64,000 bases of DNA from NCBI GenBank assembly GCA_030704615.1, contig CM060731.1, positions 53,736,221-53,800,220 of the forward strand, read 5' to 3'. This DNA comes from Takakia lepidozioides (lineage: Eukaryota; Streptophyta; Takakiopsida; Takakiales; Takakiaceae). Within the stretch, counting starts at the first letter, position 1; each line of letters opens with the position of its first letter. The notes beneath the pieces were generated by a model. That model saw nothing but the letters and a program-made list of their open reading frames with translations. It ran no database searches and was not told the DNA's origin. Positions 9,883-18,634 of this stretch are shown in pieces. A program made the position numbers and the translations under genes.

Positions 9883-10632
9883 CTATGCTATCAACTGCCA
9901 GACTTCTCTCAAAGTGCCTCGCTCTGCATGATGGTAAGGTGTAGGAGGTATATCTATGTCCAGAAACCTGCCACTAACCTTGTCCCAAGCTACAGTAGCT
10001 CGCTCTAACCAACCCTCCTCCTCTTTCTGCCAGGTAGAGACAAAGCAATACTCTGTTATCTCCCGCTCACTGAACACTAAAGAAAACAAAGGTAGGGTCT
10101 GATAGTCTCTCAACTCGAAAGCTTTGAGACGGTTGCGGGTGTCCTCATTGCGAATGACTGCATCTCCTTCAAACAGAACAAACTTGTCCTTGCTAATGAA
10201 CCCCCGCTCGTGGTTGCCTTGTGCAGAGCGTATCCGGCTGCAACGCTGTCTGATTGCACAAACTTGTGTAGCTCCTGCTCCTCTGCTCCAGTACACCACG
10301 GCCTTGTGGCTGAACACCTTGGTCCCCGGGGCTGTCTTTGGCTGTGTTCCAAGCCTAGCTTTCACCCACTTTGGTATTTCACTTACAGCTGCAGAACTGC
10401 TGGCTCCAACAGAGTTCTGACTGTCCAAAGCAATATTGAGGCCCTCAATGCCAACTACAGCATTTTGTTGTCTACTGCTAATGCCTGACTCCCAGTATGC
10501 AATCAACTCGTCCAACTGTTCTCCACTCAAATCAGTCTGAGTTCCTTGGGAAACATAAATCTTGTCCCCTTGGGTGCACAGGCTAAGAGAAGAGACCTGC
10601 CCTTCAATTACGTCCTCATTTCCCCCAGCCAT
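9883..10632 (-). CDS. uncharacterised ORF upstream of Gag in the DNMT element
   Basis: An uninterrupted 249-residue frame starting MAGGNEDVIEGQ. It has a Ser-rich first third, a middle with basic segments (PKWVKARLG, HKAVVYWSRGAG) and an acidic/aromatic C terminus (DKVSGRFLDIDIPPTPYHH). I recognise no domain. It has no stops, unlike the rest of the element, and lies on the element's coding strand before Gag, so it could be an extra ORF or an N-terminal Gag extension. It could also be a captured host exon. No equivalent is visible in copy 2, which is truncated before this point. Confidence 0.45.
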   Translation of the reverse strand: MAGGNEDVIEGQVSSLSLCTQGDKIYVSQGTQTDLSGEQLDELIAYWESGISSRQQNAVVGIEGLNIALDSQNSVGASSSAAVSEIPKWVKARLGTQPKTAPGTKVFSHKAVVYWSRGAGATQVCAIRQRCSRIRSAQGNHERGFISKDKFVLFEGDAVIRNEDTRNRLKAFELRDYQTLPLFSLVFSEREITEYCFVSTWQKEEEGWLERATVAWDKVSGRFLDIDIPPTPYHHAERGTLREVWQLIA

Positions 10633-11217
10633 ACAAAGAATACATCCCCAGATTGATCTCTCATGTAGACCAGAACAGGTTCTAGAAACAGGATTGTGGA
10701 TCTTTCATGGCACACTCACACTCTAAAAATTCCATAGATTTCTAGCAGAGTCCCAAAAACAAAAACCAGGTCTAGATAGGTAGATATCCCCTTTCTGCAG
10801 CTATCCCCCCAAAAACTGGGTCAAACAGAGTCCATTTGACAAAGATATGACCAATTTGGCTTTAAATCATTTAAAGTTTTAAATCATTTAAAGGTTTTCA
10901 AATTTAAAAATTTAAAGTTACACCCAAACTATCTGGTAACTGGTTCCCGGTTCCCTACATTCTATATGGTTTCCTAGGTTCCGTGGCCACGTGCCCTATA
11001 ATTCCTAGGATTTCAGTTGTGTTTACAAATGCACCCCCCATAGCTCTTGGTTACCAGTGACTTTCTAGTGACAGCACACCTTGCTCCAGTCTTCTGCATA
11101 CCGAGAGTGAGAGAGAGAGAGGGAGGGAACTGTGGCACTCAATAGTGTCTTGCTGTGAGAGAGAGTGGTGTCAACATTCCGTGATTGCTTGCAGGCTTGC
11201 GCACCAAGAGAGGGGGA
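10633..11217. other. AT-rich leader with GA repeat
   Basis: No gene is seen. It contains a short run of TTTAAA-type words around 10860-10920 and a (GA)n microsatellite at about 11103-11130. It may be captured promoter or leader sequence for the PAS fragment that follows. Confidence 0.4.
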
Positions 11218-11537
11218 GGAAAGACATGTTTATGGACGCCATGTACAGGCGAGGGGTCACTCACAGTCTGTTCGAGGCCTTGGTGGCTAACGATAAACTC
11301 ACTGAGGAGGATTACCAGCGGGAAGCACTGGACTTTGTGCTGGAGCTTGCGGGTCCCCGGCCCATTCCAGTTACGGGGGAGAAAGCCCTCGGCACTGATG
11401 CGTTTATCTATGTCGATGAGCTGCCGGTTCCTGCGTTTGCTGTTGATTGTAACATGCGCTGTGTGTTGTGGAACAAGCGCGCTGCTGATCTCAGTGGCTG
11501 GCTTGAGTCTGATGTTGCCACCATCTTTTTTTTTTAG
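11218..11537 (+). pseudogene. captured PAS-domain gene fragment
   Basis: The plus-strand frame encodes an alpha-helical lead (SLFEALVANDKLTEEDYQRE) and then the start of a PAS fold: ELPVPAFAVDCNMRCVLWNK followed by RAADLSGW. The pattern (hydrophobic-xxxD-xx-Gly/Arg-xxxW-Asn-Lys-xAA-xLSGW) is the classic PAS N-terminal strand and helix. It breaks off at a T-run (11523-11536) after about 110 residues. PAS domains sense ligands or light; the parent protein cannot be named. The fragment lies inside the LTR-bounded segment, on the strand opposite to the retroelement genes, next to glycolate oxidase and TruA fragments. Confidence 0.55.
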
Positions 11538-11930
11538 ATTCAGCATCAAATTCTAGTTGGTCTCTTTTTTCTGAAAGTCTTTCGTCATTGCACCCCCTCT
11601 GTCTCGCAGGAAGATTACACGGCATTGTCCACCCTTTCTCTCTTGACACGGCCTGCAGCCTCGTACTCTCCTTGCGGTCTTCACCTTTACTTTTGTTTCC
11701 CCTAATATTAGTCAAATGGTACGGACACCCCCTTTGGTCTCCGATTCCGCAGCTTTCTCCTCTCCTCCAGTTTTAGCTTCGCAGCATGTCTCACGGTTGT
11801 CTTCTCTTGATCCGTCAATGTCTTTCTCTAACTTGCTTCGGTCGGAAATAGCATCGTCCTCATTAGGTGAATCTTCCGATGGTCTGTCAGCCTTGCAACC
11901 AGGCTCGACAAGTCTTGCCGTGCAGAGGAT
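11538..11930 (+). other. Ser-rich open stretch between captured fragments
   Basis: The frame from 11716 is open through to the glycolate oxidase piece and is rich in Ser, Leu and Ala ([19 protein letters not shown]). It shows no known domain. It may be intron or linker sequence joined to the captured exon. Confidence 0.35.
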
Positions 11931-12166
11931 GGCTCACCCTGACAGTGAGCTGGCCACTGCAAGAGCAGTATCTGCTGCTGGCACAGTCATGACCCTGTCA
12001 TCATGGGCAACCAGCAGTGTTGAAGAGGTTGCATCAGTAGGTCCTGGCATCCGCTTCTTCCAGCTTTACGTATACAAGGGCAGAAGTGTGGTTGCACAAT
12101 TGGTACGCCGAGCAGAGCGTGCAGGTTTTAAGGCCATTGCCCTCACTGTGGACACCCCTCGTACTC
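11931..12166 (+). pseudogene. captured glycolate oxidase exon fragment
   Basis: About 78 residues match plant (S)-2-hydroxy-acid oxidase (glycolate oxidase), the peroxisomal FMN enzyme of photorespiration. Visible blocks are [56 protein letters not shown], and [20 protein letters not shown]. The QLYVY tyrosine corresponds to the active-site tyrosine of the family. The match stops after DTPR, where the sequence runs directly into an antisense TruA piece. N- and C-terminal parts, including the catalytic His, are missing, so this is a fragment. Confidence 0.85.
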
Positions 12167-12626
12167 GAATGTCATAGGGCAGAATGCCATTCAGGGATGT
12201 ATGCAAGAATTGTAACTGGTCAAAGCAATATGGAGTCACAAAATGAGCCACCTGACCCCAGGCATGAACACCAACATCTATGCGGCCTGCAGCGCAAAGA
12301 AGCAGCTGATCACGTGTACATCTGGTCACCTTGGCCAGTGCATCCTCTACCAAGTACTGCACTGTCACACTGTTTGCCCTTGGCTACAGTTGCCACCCTG
12401 AGTAATTGGTGCCATCATAGGAGATCACCAACCTCCATTTCCATGTGGGTTTGCTCTCCACGCCGACTTCAATCTGAGTGAGCTCAACGCCACTGTGAGG
12501 AGTCTCGAAGGTTAAAAGCCCGTTGTCTGGCTTCGCACTCTTAGCACGATTCATCCGACCACTACGACAGCTATAGGGAGTTCTAAGTTCCTTGTAAACC
12601 CAACCCCCATCATTGTGCCTTATCAC
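12167..12626 (-). pseudogene. captured tRNA pseudouridine synthase (TruA-like) fragment
   Basis: On the minus strand the frame gives WRLVISYDGTNYSGWQL, the N-terminal strand of TruA. After an in-frame TAG at about 12384 it gives TVQYLVEDALAKVT, LLCAAGRIDVGVHAWGQVAH and [13 protein letters not shown]. The catalytic Asp of the GRTDxGVHA motif is kept (GRIDVGVHA), but the Thr is changed and a stop precedes it. TruA enzymes make pseudouridine in tRNA anticodon arms. The fragment ends at 12167, tail-to-tail with the glycolate oxidase piece, which shows these are spliced-together scraps and not a gene in place. Confidence 0.85.
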
Positions 12627-13009
12627 GATGGGCCCGTTCTTGTAGGGACAAATGGAACTCTTAACATTTATACCATCTACTACGGTACTTTCACTGCTGC
12701 CCAGCTAGTACCCCTTATGCACAACCCACATAATCCTTCTCCCCCAACAAGCCCACTGGCCTCCTGTGCCTCTTGAAATAGCGCCTTGGACGTTGCTGGC
12801 AGCTTCACTTGCCTTCTCCTCATAGGCTCAAATCATTAAAAAAAAAAAACAAATGGCATCGTCTCGCCCCACCTGCACTTGCACACCCTTCCAAGCATTG
12901 CTCACCTTCTTTCAACAAATCGCTTCTCTCACTTTTAAAACAAAAACCACAAGTGCTAAAACTAAACTCACCTCTGGCACTCACAGATGCAAACCTCATC
13001 TCTCTCGAG
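12627..13009. other. no gene; sequence resembling an LTR upstream part
   Basis: No coding motif is seen. There is an A-run at about 12838-12850. The last 60 bp (AAGTGCTAAA... GGCACTCACAGATGCAAAC) resemble 37355-37410 (AAGTGCTAAC... TGCACTCATAGATGTAAG), suggesting that both belong to related LTR sequences. Confidence 0.45.
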
Positions 13010-13358
13010 TGATAAACAAGCTAAGAACACACTGTTCACACAAGAAAACATGAAATCCATCGCTATCACTCTTTAAAACAGAAGTCGAGCCAGGGGCACC
13101 CCAAGCTGTGGGGACTCCACCCCACAACAACCTACACTCCTATCATGAGCACACTCAGTCCTAAACGATGCAGGAGCTCGGTCGCGCAGGCTCAACTCGA
13201 GAGAGATGAGCTGCGCGACTGCCGCTCTCGTGAAGATAAGACGGTTCAGGTGTCAAACTAAACTTGACACCTGATTTAACACTTGACCTAAATCCAGTGT
13301 TAATACAAATAACTAGCTTTATTCTAGTTGTTTTCACACTGTGCTTATTTAACTTGAC
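13010..13358 (-). repeat. right LTR part of the minus-strand element
   Basis: This is nearly identical to 1388-1739, from TGATAAACAAGC to TTAACTTGACA, with a few substitutions and two 1-base deletions near 13300. It lacks the 82-bp TGTCGTGCGC...CCACAA part that precedes this block on the left. GAGG follows immediately, then the same tandem-repeat sequence (GGCCAATACTTGGCAGATTT) that borders the left end. Confidence 0.75.
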
Positions 13359-13491
13359 AGAGGCCAATACTTGGCAGATTTGAGGAGCTTCTTAAGGGCT
13401 GTTTGGAGGACTCTTGGAGGCCATATTGGACAAGCTTGTGGAGCCATTGTGAGGGCTGGTTGGAGCCCGTGGAGGCCACTATTTGGCGGGC
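13359..13491. repeat. continuation of the tandem repeat array
   Basis: The sequence GAGGCCAATACTTGGCAGAT is followed by further degenerate units (TTGGAGGCCATATTGG..., GTGGAGGCCACTATTTGG...). It continues the array of 871-1305 on the other side of the inserted element. Confidence 0.75.
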
Positions 13492-14398
13492 TGTTAGAGG
13501 ACTGTAGGGGACTTAGACACTTATACGGGATCTGTAGGGTACCCTTAATTTTGCACAGACTGAGACCAACATGAGCCTTAGGGGTGACAGCAGCGCACTG
13601 TAGAGGGGGGTTACACAGCCAACACAGCCCGTCACAGTCGTCACACAGCACACAGCCAGCCAACAGCCCGTCACAGTCGTCACAGCCGACACAGCCAACA
13701 CAGCCCGTCACAGTCGTCACAGCAGACACAGCCAACACAGCCCGTCACAGTCGTCACAGCCGACACAGCCAACACAGCCCGTCACAGTCGTCACAGCAGA
13801 CACAGCCGACACAGCCACACAGCCACACAGCCAGTCACAGCCCGACACAGCCAAACACAGTCGCACAGCCAGTCACAGCCCGTCACAGTTTCGCACAGCC
13901 AGTCACAGCCCGTCACAGTTTCACACAGCCAGTCACAGCTTGACACAGCTGTCACGATCATAGGGAACGAAGAGTAGGACAGGGAACGACTGTGGGGAAC
14001 AACACCTGCGAAGGGAACATGTTAGTTCACAGACGACGGTTAGTGAGGAAACGGTTAGAACCGCGGATAGGAAGATAAAGGGGGACTTCGGGGGGAGATG
14101 AGGATCATTATTCGGAGGAGGACTTCTTAGTCAGGCTGGAGCGGAGATCGGAAGCAAAGATGGAGAGCACGGTGAAGGAGGAAAGAGGATTAGTAGATGC
14201 TTGTTATATGCAAAGCTGTAGTGATATTGTAGAGCAGATTAGAGACACAATGGCTTCGGCCTGATACCTGATAAATCATAATCTGATACTTATACGATAC
14301 AATCACACTGTGTAGAGAGATCTGAGTGAAGCTGTGGATTGAATGGATGAGTGAAGGAAACCGATAGATTGATGAAGCAAACTGATACTTAATTATCA
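13492..14398 (+). repeat. 5' LTR of the second Ty3/gypsy element
   Basis: The block starts TGTTAGAGGACTG and ends AATTATCA. Its reverse complement recurs at 62637-63714, with matching ends (TGTTAGAGGACTG at 63714 and TGGTATTTAAG at 62637). The sequence just after (TGGTAAGGTAGC at 14400) is in the position of a primer binding site. The LTR holds an internal tandem repeat. Confidence 0.75.
13610..13945. repeat. tandem repeat inside the LTR (CACAGCC type)
   Basis: Words such as ACACAGCC, GTCACAGTCGTCACAG and CAGCCAGTCACAGCCCGTC alternate with a period of about 10-30 bp. The inverted LTR at 63121-63600 has an expanded version, and a related 60-bp array lies at 21300-21465. Open frames across it (Thr/Ser/Gln/His-rich) are repeat translations. 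Confidence 0.8.
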
Positions 14399-14472
14399 AT
14401 GGTAAGGTAGCTAAGATGAATGCGGAAAGGAAACAAATAGGAAACACCCCCATGATACACTAGCTGTAGGTC

Positions 14473-15168
14473 ATGACTGATTGTTCTGCGCGGGCTGAGT
14501 ACTTAGAGATTTCCAACTCTTCTATCTTGGAGTTTCCGCCTCGGATAGCGAAGGGATGGGTGAGTAAAAGCCGCGCGACATTTGGCGACCATACTGGGGA
14601 CCTGGGACATGAACAACCAGATGTGACAGGCATCTGGTGGGATCATGGTGGTTGGACCATTAAAGAATTTGAAGTGAATCAAATTCCCTATGGAACGAAG
14701 GAAGAAAGATTGTCCAAACAATTCTTTCAAAGGTTCTTGGAATTGCCAGACGGTTGTAAAGAAAATATTCTTAAACGAGTGCATGATGCTAATCCAGAAT
14801 GGGGTATGGAGAAAGGAGTGATAAAGATTTATCAGGTAGCCTGTAGAGGAAGAGCACGTTGGTTACCAACATTGGTTTATGTGATAGCATTGCTATCCAT
14901 TAAACGAGTAGAGTTTGAAGGCTGGGAAGAAAGAAAGGTGAATGTTTATACTCATATGCATGAAGAGCTTGTACTGGTAAAGAATTGGATTCCAAAGGAT
15001 ATTTTGTGGATCAAACTCACACCAAGAACAGCTTTTCAGACTTGTTTGCCATATGGTTATATGGTAACGGAGACTTCAAGTATAGCCAAGGGTGCATTGA
15101 AGCTTGAAAGAAACCCAGGCATATACGAGAGATATTACAGAAGAGAGTTTTGGTTATTGCCACATTAA
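14473..15168 (+). CDS. ORF upstream of Gag in the second gypsy element
   Basis: This 231-residue frame lies 75 bp after the LTR. It contains WDHGGWTIKEFEVNQIPYG, a helical FFQRFLELPDGCKENILKRV and a hydrophobic LPTLVYVIALLSIKRVEF. I recognise no domain. A damaged copy of its early part appears at 63715-64000, so it is a real component of the family. It resembles in position the ORF1 that precedes gag in Ogre-type elements. The start codon chosen is the first ATG after the putative primer binding site. Confidence 0.6.
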   Translation: MTDCSARAEYLEISNSSILEFPPRIAKGWVSKSRATFGDHTGDLGHEQPDVTGIWWDHGGWTIKEFEVNQIPYGTKEERLSKQFFQRFLELPDGCKENILKRVHDANPEWGMEKGVIKIYQVACRGRARWLPTLVYVIALLSIKRVEFEGWEERKVNVYTHMHEELVLVKNWIPKDILWIKLTPRTAFQTCLPYGYMVTETSSIAKGALKLERNPGIYERYYRREFWLLPH

Positions 15169-15189
15169 AAGAAATGAAAGACATGGGAC

Positions 15190-16027
15190 ATGAGTGATGA
15201 AAGAGAAGCTAGACGACAGAGATATTCAGCAAAAAGAGAAAGCTATCTGAAAGCTAATTATCCATATCTTTGGGAGAGAGGAATAGACATAGGGGAATCA
15301 TCTGGACCTCTCACACCATCAAGATCAAAGAGTGCATCACCTATACCGGAAGAACTAGAGTTGGATGCCACTCCTTCTGTTTCTTTGCAAGAAAGATTAA
15401 GGGAATTGGTACAGGAAGAAGATCAATCACGAGGTGAAAGATCTGAGGTACATCCTTGGATAAAAGACTTGACAGAAATCTTTGATAAGAGTTGGCATGG
15501 AACACCAAAAGCAGGAACTCCAGTTTCTGAAGCAGAAGATGAAGAAGGAGAGAGGATGTGGCAGAGCCAACGGAAGAGTTCAGACTCTCCAACACCATTA
15601 CAGTTAAGTTACATGAGTGAAGAAGAAACCCAAGGGCAGAACTTGGAGGATGAAAACAGAGAGAAGAAATTAGAAGAGGAAGAATATGAAGAAGTAGACC
15701 CAACAGGTGAGGTTGAGACTACAACCAGGACATCCCAACCCGTTGGACCTGGATCAAGTGGAGCACTTGGATCACAGGCCAACGAAGGTGTCGGCTCAGG
15801 GGGATCAGGCGGGCTGCCTGGATCTGGCTCTGGGGGGACAGGGAGTGTGGGAAGTAGTGCAACTGAAGCTGGAATACTGTGAATATCGTGGGGCCAGAAG
15901 CAAGGAGTGCTCAGGGCCACCACTTGGTGGAAGATCCACCACAAAAACAACAGGTCCAGAAGGACCAGCACCAGCAAGGGTGCCAGCACCTGTCAGTGGG
16001 CAGAAGGTAGGGCCACAGATGGCGTGA
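15190..16027 (+). pseudogene. acidic, low-complexity ORF before Gag (second gypsy element)
   Basis: Starts MSDEREARRQRYSAKRESYL and becomes Ser/Pro- then Glu-rich (EEEYEEVDPTGEVETTT), ending with a Gly/Ser stretch (SGGSGGLPGSGSGGTGS). The frame closes at 15882, while the next frame stays open to 16027 with a Gly/Pro-rich sequence (TTGPEGPAPARVPAPVS), suggesting a frame change near 15850. It is probably the N-terminal, disordered part of Gag or a separate accessory protein. No domain is recognised. Confidence 0.5.
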
Positions 16028-16573
16028 CAACCAACACGGGCAAAACCACCCTTTCCAATATATTCAGGAAAAGGGGATCCCGATGTACACATTAGCCAAT
16101 TTGAGCACATGTGTATAGTGAACAATGAGAATGGCGATGATGCCAAGATGAGACTGTTTCCTTGTTCACTTATCAAGAAAGCAAGTGAATGGTATGCAAG
16201 ATTCCCTGATAATCATTTCCTAACCTGGAATGGCTTGAATACAGCATTTCGAAATAGGTTCAGGACAAGTAAAACTGAGGATGAAGTGTATGGAAGTTTA
16301 CAACAGCTGAAGCAGAAGAAGCATGAAACTGTTGAAGAGTATATGGAGAAGATGGAATTGATGATGAAAAAGCTGGCTGCAGTACCAGCACCCGGGTTAC
16401 AGAAGACTTGGTTTGTGAGTGGACTAAGACCAGAGTTGCAAAAGAAAGTGGATATGTTACCCCATAATACAGTGGAGGAGGCATTTGAAACTGCGAACAG
16501 AATTGAGCAATTGAGAAAAAAGAAGATGAGGACTCTGAGGATGAGTCAGATGAAGAAGAAGAGCAAGAACTAA
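16028..16573 (+). CDS. Gag capsid domain (second gypsy element)
   Basis: The frame opens after a TGA at 16024 and reads PPFPIYSGKGDPDVHISQFE before the first ATG at 16109. It then has the retrotransposon gag pattern: KMRLFPCSLIKKASEWYARF, LTWNGLNTAFRNRFRTSK and LQQLKQKKHETVEEYMEKME. The domain assembles the virus-like particle. It ends in a Lys-rich tail 43 bp before the next frame, which begins with the nucleocapsid part, so a frame change or stop separates capsid from zinc knuckles. Confidence 0.8.
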   Translation, partial: QPTRAKPPFPIYSGKGDPDVHISQFEHMCIVNNENGDDAKMRLFPCSLIKKASEWYARFPDNHFLTWNGLNTAFRNRFRTSKTEDEVYGSLQQLKQKKHETVEEYMEKMELMMKKLAAVPAPGLQKTWFVSGLRPELQKKVDMLPHNTVEEAFETANRIEQLRKKKMRTLRMSQMKKKSKN

Positions 16574-16615
16574 AAAGAAAGAGTAAGAGAAAGGAGAAGT
16601 TGAAGAGGGATAACT

Positions 16616-18634
16616 ATGAATAAAAAATTGGAAGAAATCTTGAAGAAGTATGCCACAGAGGCTGCAACACATTGGAGGAAGGGTGTATGGTGTGCAAAGT
16701 GCCAGAATGAAGGCCATACCACCACAGAATGCCACATGAAGGAGAAACATTGTACTATCTGTAAAATGGATAACCATTCTACTGAGAATTGTTACTACAA
16801 CAGAAGGACAGCTGCAAGAGAACCTAGGCAAGTAAGGGTGCATCAGGTGCAGCCCCAGCCAAGAAGAAACAATGATCAGGACCACTATGGTAGGTCTGGT
16901 GGTTATAACAATGGCATGGAAGGGAGAGGTAATTCCAGAGGGAATTACCAAGGAAATTCCAGAGGCAACTATCAGGGTAATCCAAGGGGGAATTACCAGC
17001 CCGGGAATCAGGATTATAGAAATAATCCAAGAACAGACCAAGGGCGAGGACCCAATGATGAAGAGCTATGTTACTATTGTAATCAGCCAGGACATCGCAA
17101 GGCAGCCTGTTCATTCTGGATAAGACACCAGAATGAGATGAGAGCTCCTGTGAATGAGGGCCCAGTGGTGGCAGCTCACATGGTTAGGCCATGTGTTGTA
17201 CCAGAAGTAAGTACAATGATAGTAACAAGAAGTAAAGCCAAACTAATACCTCCAGTAGAAGAGGAAGAAGATGAGACTGGAAGTGGCAATGATATGCCTG
17301 AAGATGAAGAGACTTGGAAAGATGAGAAGGAACTGCACAAGGAAGTGGCAGATACTATAAGGGAAATGCAAAAGAGTACTGATATTCCTGTGGCAGATTC
17401 CTCTGATTCGGATGGAGAAAAAGAAGGGAGTGAGGAAGAAAGGAAAAAAAAAGATGCAGACATGCAAAGTAATGAAGTGACTTTGGCTGCAGTAATATGT
17501 CAGACCAAAGCAGAAATTACCATTGGACAGCTATTAGCTGTGGCACCTTATTGTAGGCACAGGCTGTATCAAGCAATCAATCGAATTGCCCAAGAGACAG
17601 GAAACACAGACCTGAACAGCAAGGTGACCAGTTATAATGTGAAGCCGGAAGGGCGAGAACCAGTTATGGACTTTGATGATTCTATGCCAGTAATCCAATT
17701 GAGAATTGGAAGCACAGAACTAACTGATGTACTGATAGATGGTGGTTCTGGAGTAAATATCATGACAGACCAATTAAGGAAGAAGCTTGGTCTAAGTAAC
17801 ATGAAACCAGCCCCATTTACAGTAACAATGGCAGATCAAAGAAGTGTGCAGCCATTGGGATTAATAAGAGGAGTTAAGATACAGATACAGAAAATGATCT
17901 TTATGATCACAGTAACTGTATTAAAAATGGATGAAGTCATGGAGGCTTACTCCTTATTATTGGGACGTCCGTGGCTGAAACAGGCCAGGGTATTCCATGA
18001 CTGGAATTCTCAGTTACTAACCGTGCATAATGGGATACACGAGATACAAATTACCACAAAGAAATCTAGTAGATTACCTGCTACAAGAAGACCTCGAGGA
18101 GTCAGAGAGTATGACTGGAGAGGAGGACTGGATGAGGAGCAGGAAGCTACCCTATTTGCTGCACACCCAGAGTGGGAGCAGGTTGCAGAGATGCGGCTGG
18201 AAAGCCTAAGTTGTTTAAGAGGTATCTGCTGTGGTGTAGTGACAGCAACACCAACTGAAGAAGAAACCAGCATTTACCCATCACATTTCTATGAAGAAAG
18301 AGAAAGAGAAATAGAAATCCTAGAAGAACCAGCCACTGTGAGCTTACAGGATGAAGTGGTGACTGGTTGGACAATCACAGCTGATGAGCAGGTGAGAGAA
18401 GTAAATGTGGGAACTAAAGAGGAACCGAGGATGGTGAAAGTAGGAGCTGATTTGGAGCCGGAATTCTTCGAAGAAGCTAAAAGCTTGTTCATCAAATACA
18501 GAGATGTATTTGCTTGGAGCTATGAGGATCTAAAAGGGATACCACCTGAAGTCTGTCAGCATAAGATTGAACTGGAACCAGGGTCAGTACCAATCAAGCA
18601 GGCGAGGTATAGAATGAATCCCAACTACGCATAG
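16616..18634 (+). CDS. nucleocapsid zinc knuckles, protease and start of RT (second gypsy element)
   Basis: A 672-residue frame. Cys/His clusters at residues 25-65 (CAKCQNEGHTTTEC, CTICKMDNHSTENC) and CYYCNQPGHRKAAC near residue 150 are zinc knuckles. Between them lies an Asn/Gly/Arg-rich repeat (SRGNYQGN). Residues 200-300 are acidic. The aspartic protease is TDVLIDGGSGVNIMTDQLRK, with LLGRPWLKQA as its C-terminal motif. The end (SVPIKQARYRMNPNYA) is the RT N terminus, cut by TAG at 18632. Homologous RT continues at 18659 in another frame. Confidence 0.85.
   Translation: MNKKLEEILKKYATEAATHWRKGVWCAKCQNEGHTTTECHMKEKHCTICKMDNHSTENCYYNRRTAAREPRQVRVHQVQPQPRRNNDQDHYGRSGGYNNGMEGRGNSRGNYQGNSRGNYQGNPRGNYQPGNQDYRNNPRTDQGRGPNDEELCYYCNQPGHRKAACSFWIRHQNEMRAPVNEGPVVAAHMVRPCVVPEVSTMIVTRSKAKLIPPVEEEEDETGSGNDMPEDEETWKDEKELHKEVADTIREMQKSTDIPVADSSDSDGEKEGSEEERKKKDADMQSNEVTLAAVICQTKAEITIGQLLAVAPYCRHRLYQAINRIAQETGNTDLNSKVTSYNVKPEGREPVMDFDDSMPVIQLRIGSTELTDVLIDGGSGVNIMTDQLRKKLGLSNMKPAPFTVTMADQRSVQPLGLIRGVKIQIQKMIFMITVTVLKMDEVMEAYSLLLGRPWLKQARVFHDWNSQLLTVHNGIHEIQITTKKSSRLPATRRPRGVREYDWRGGLDEEQEATLFAAHPEWEQVAEMRLESLSCLRGICCGVVTATPTEEETSIYPSHFYEEREREIEILEEPATVSLQDEVVTGWTITADEQVREVNVGTKEEPRMVKVGADLEPEFFEEAKSLFIKYRDVFAWSYEDLKGIPPEVCQHKIELEPGSVPIKQARYRMNPNYA

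Larger units (their letters stand above)
1829..10632 (-). mobile_element. Ty3/gypsy retrotransposon with DNMT and PHD finger, copy 1
   Basis: The minus-strand order is an extra ORF (10632-9883), Gag with two zinc knuckles, retropepsin, a C5 cytosine methyltransferase, RT, RNase H, integrase and a terminal PHD finger. RT before integrase, and the integrase type, identify Ty3/gypsy. At least six frame changes interrupt the polyprotein, so as read it cannot be autonomous. A second copy lies at 21466-26830 and a 105-bp scrap of its RT at 39734-39838. Captured host-gene pieces lie to its right, inside the same pair of LTR-like ends. Confidence 0.85.

Noticed and set aside
11931-12166. A functional glycolate oxidase gene
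   Set aside because: Only about 78 residues are present, and they run straight into an antisense TruA fragment.
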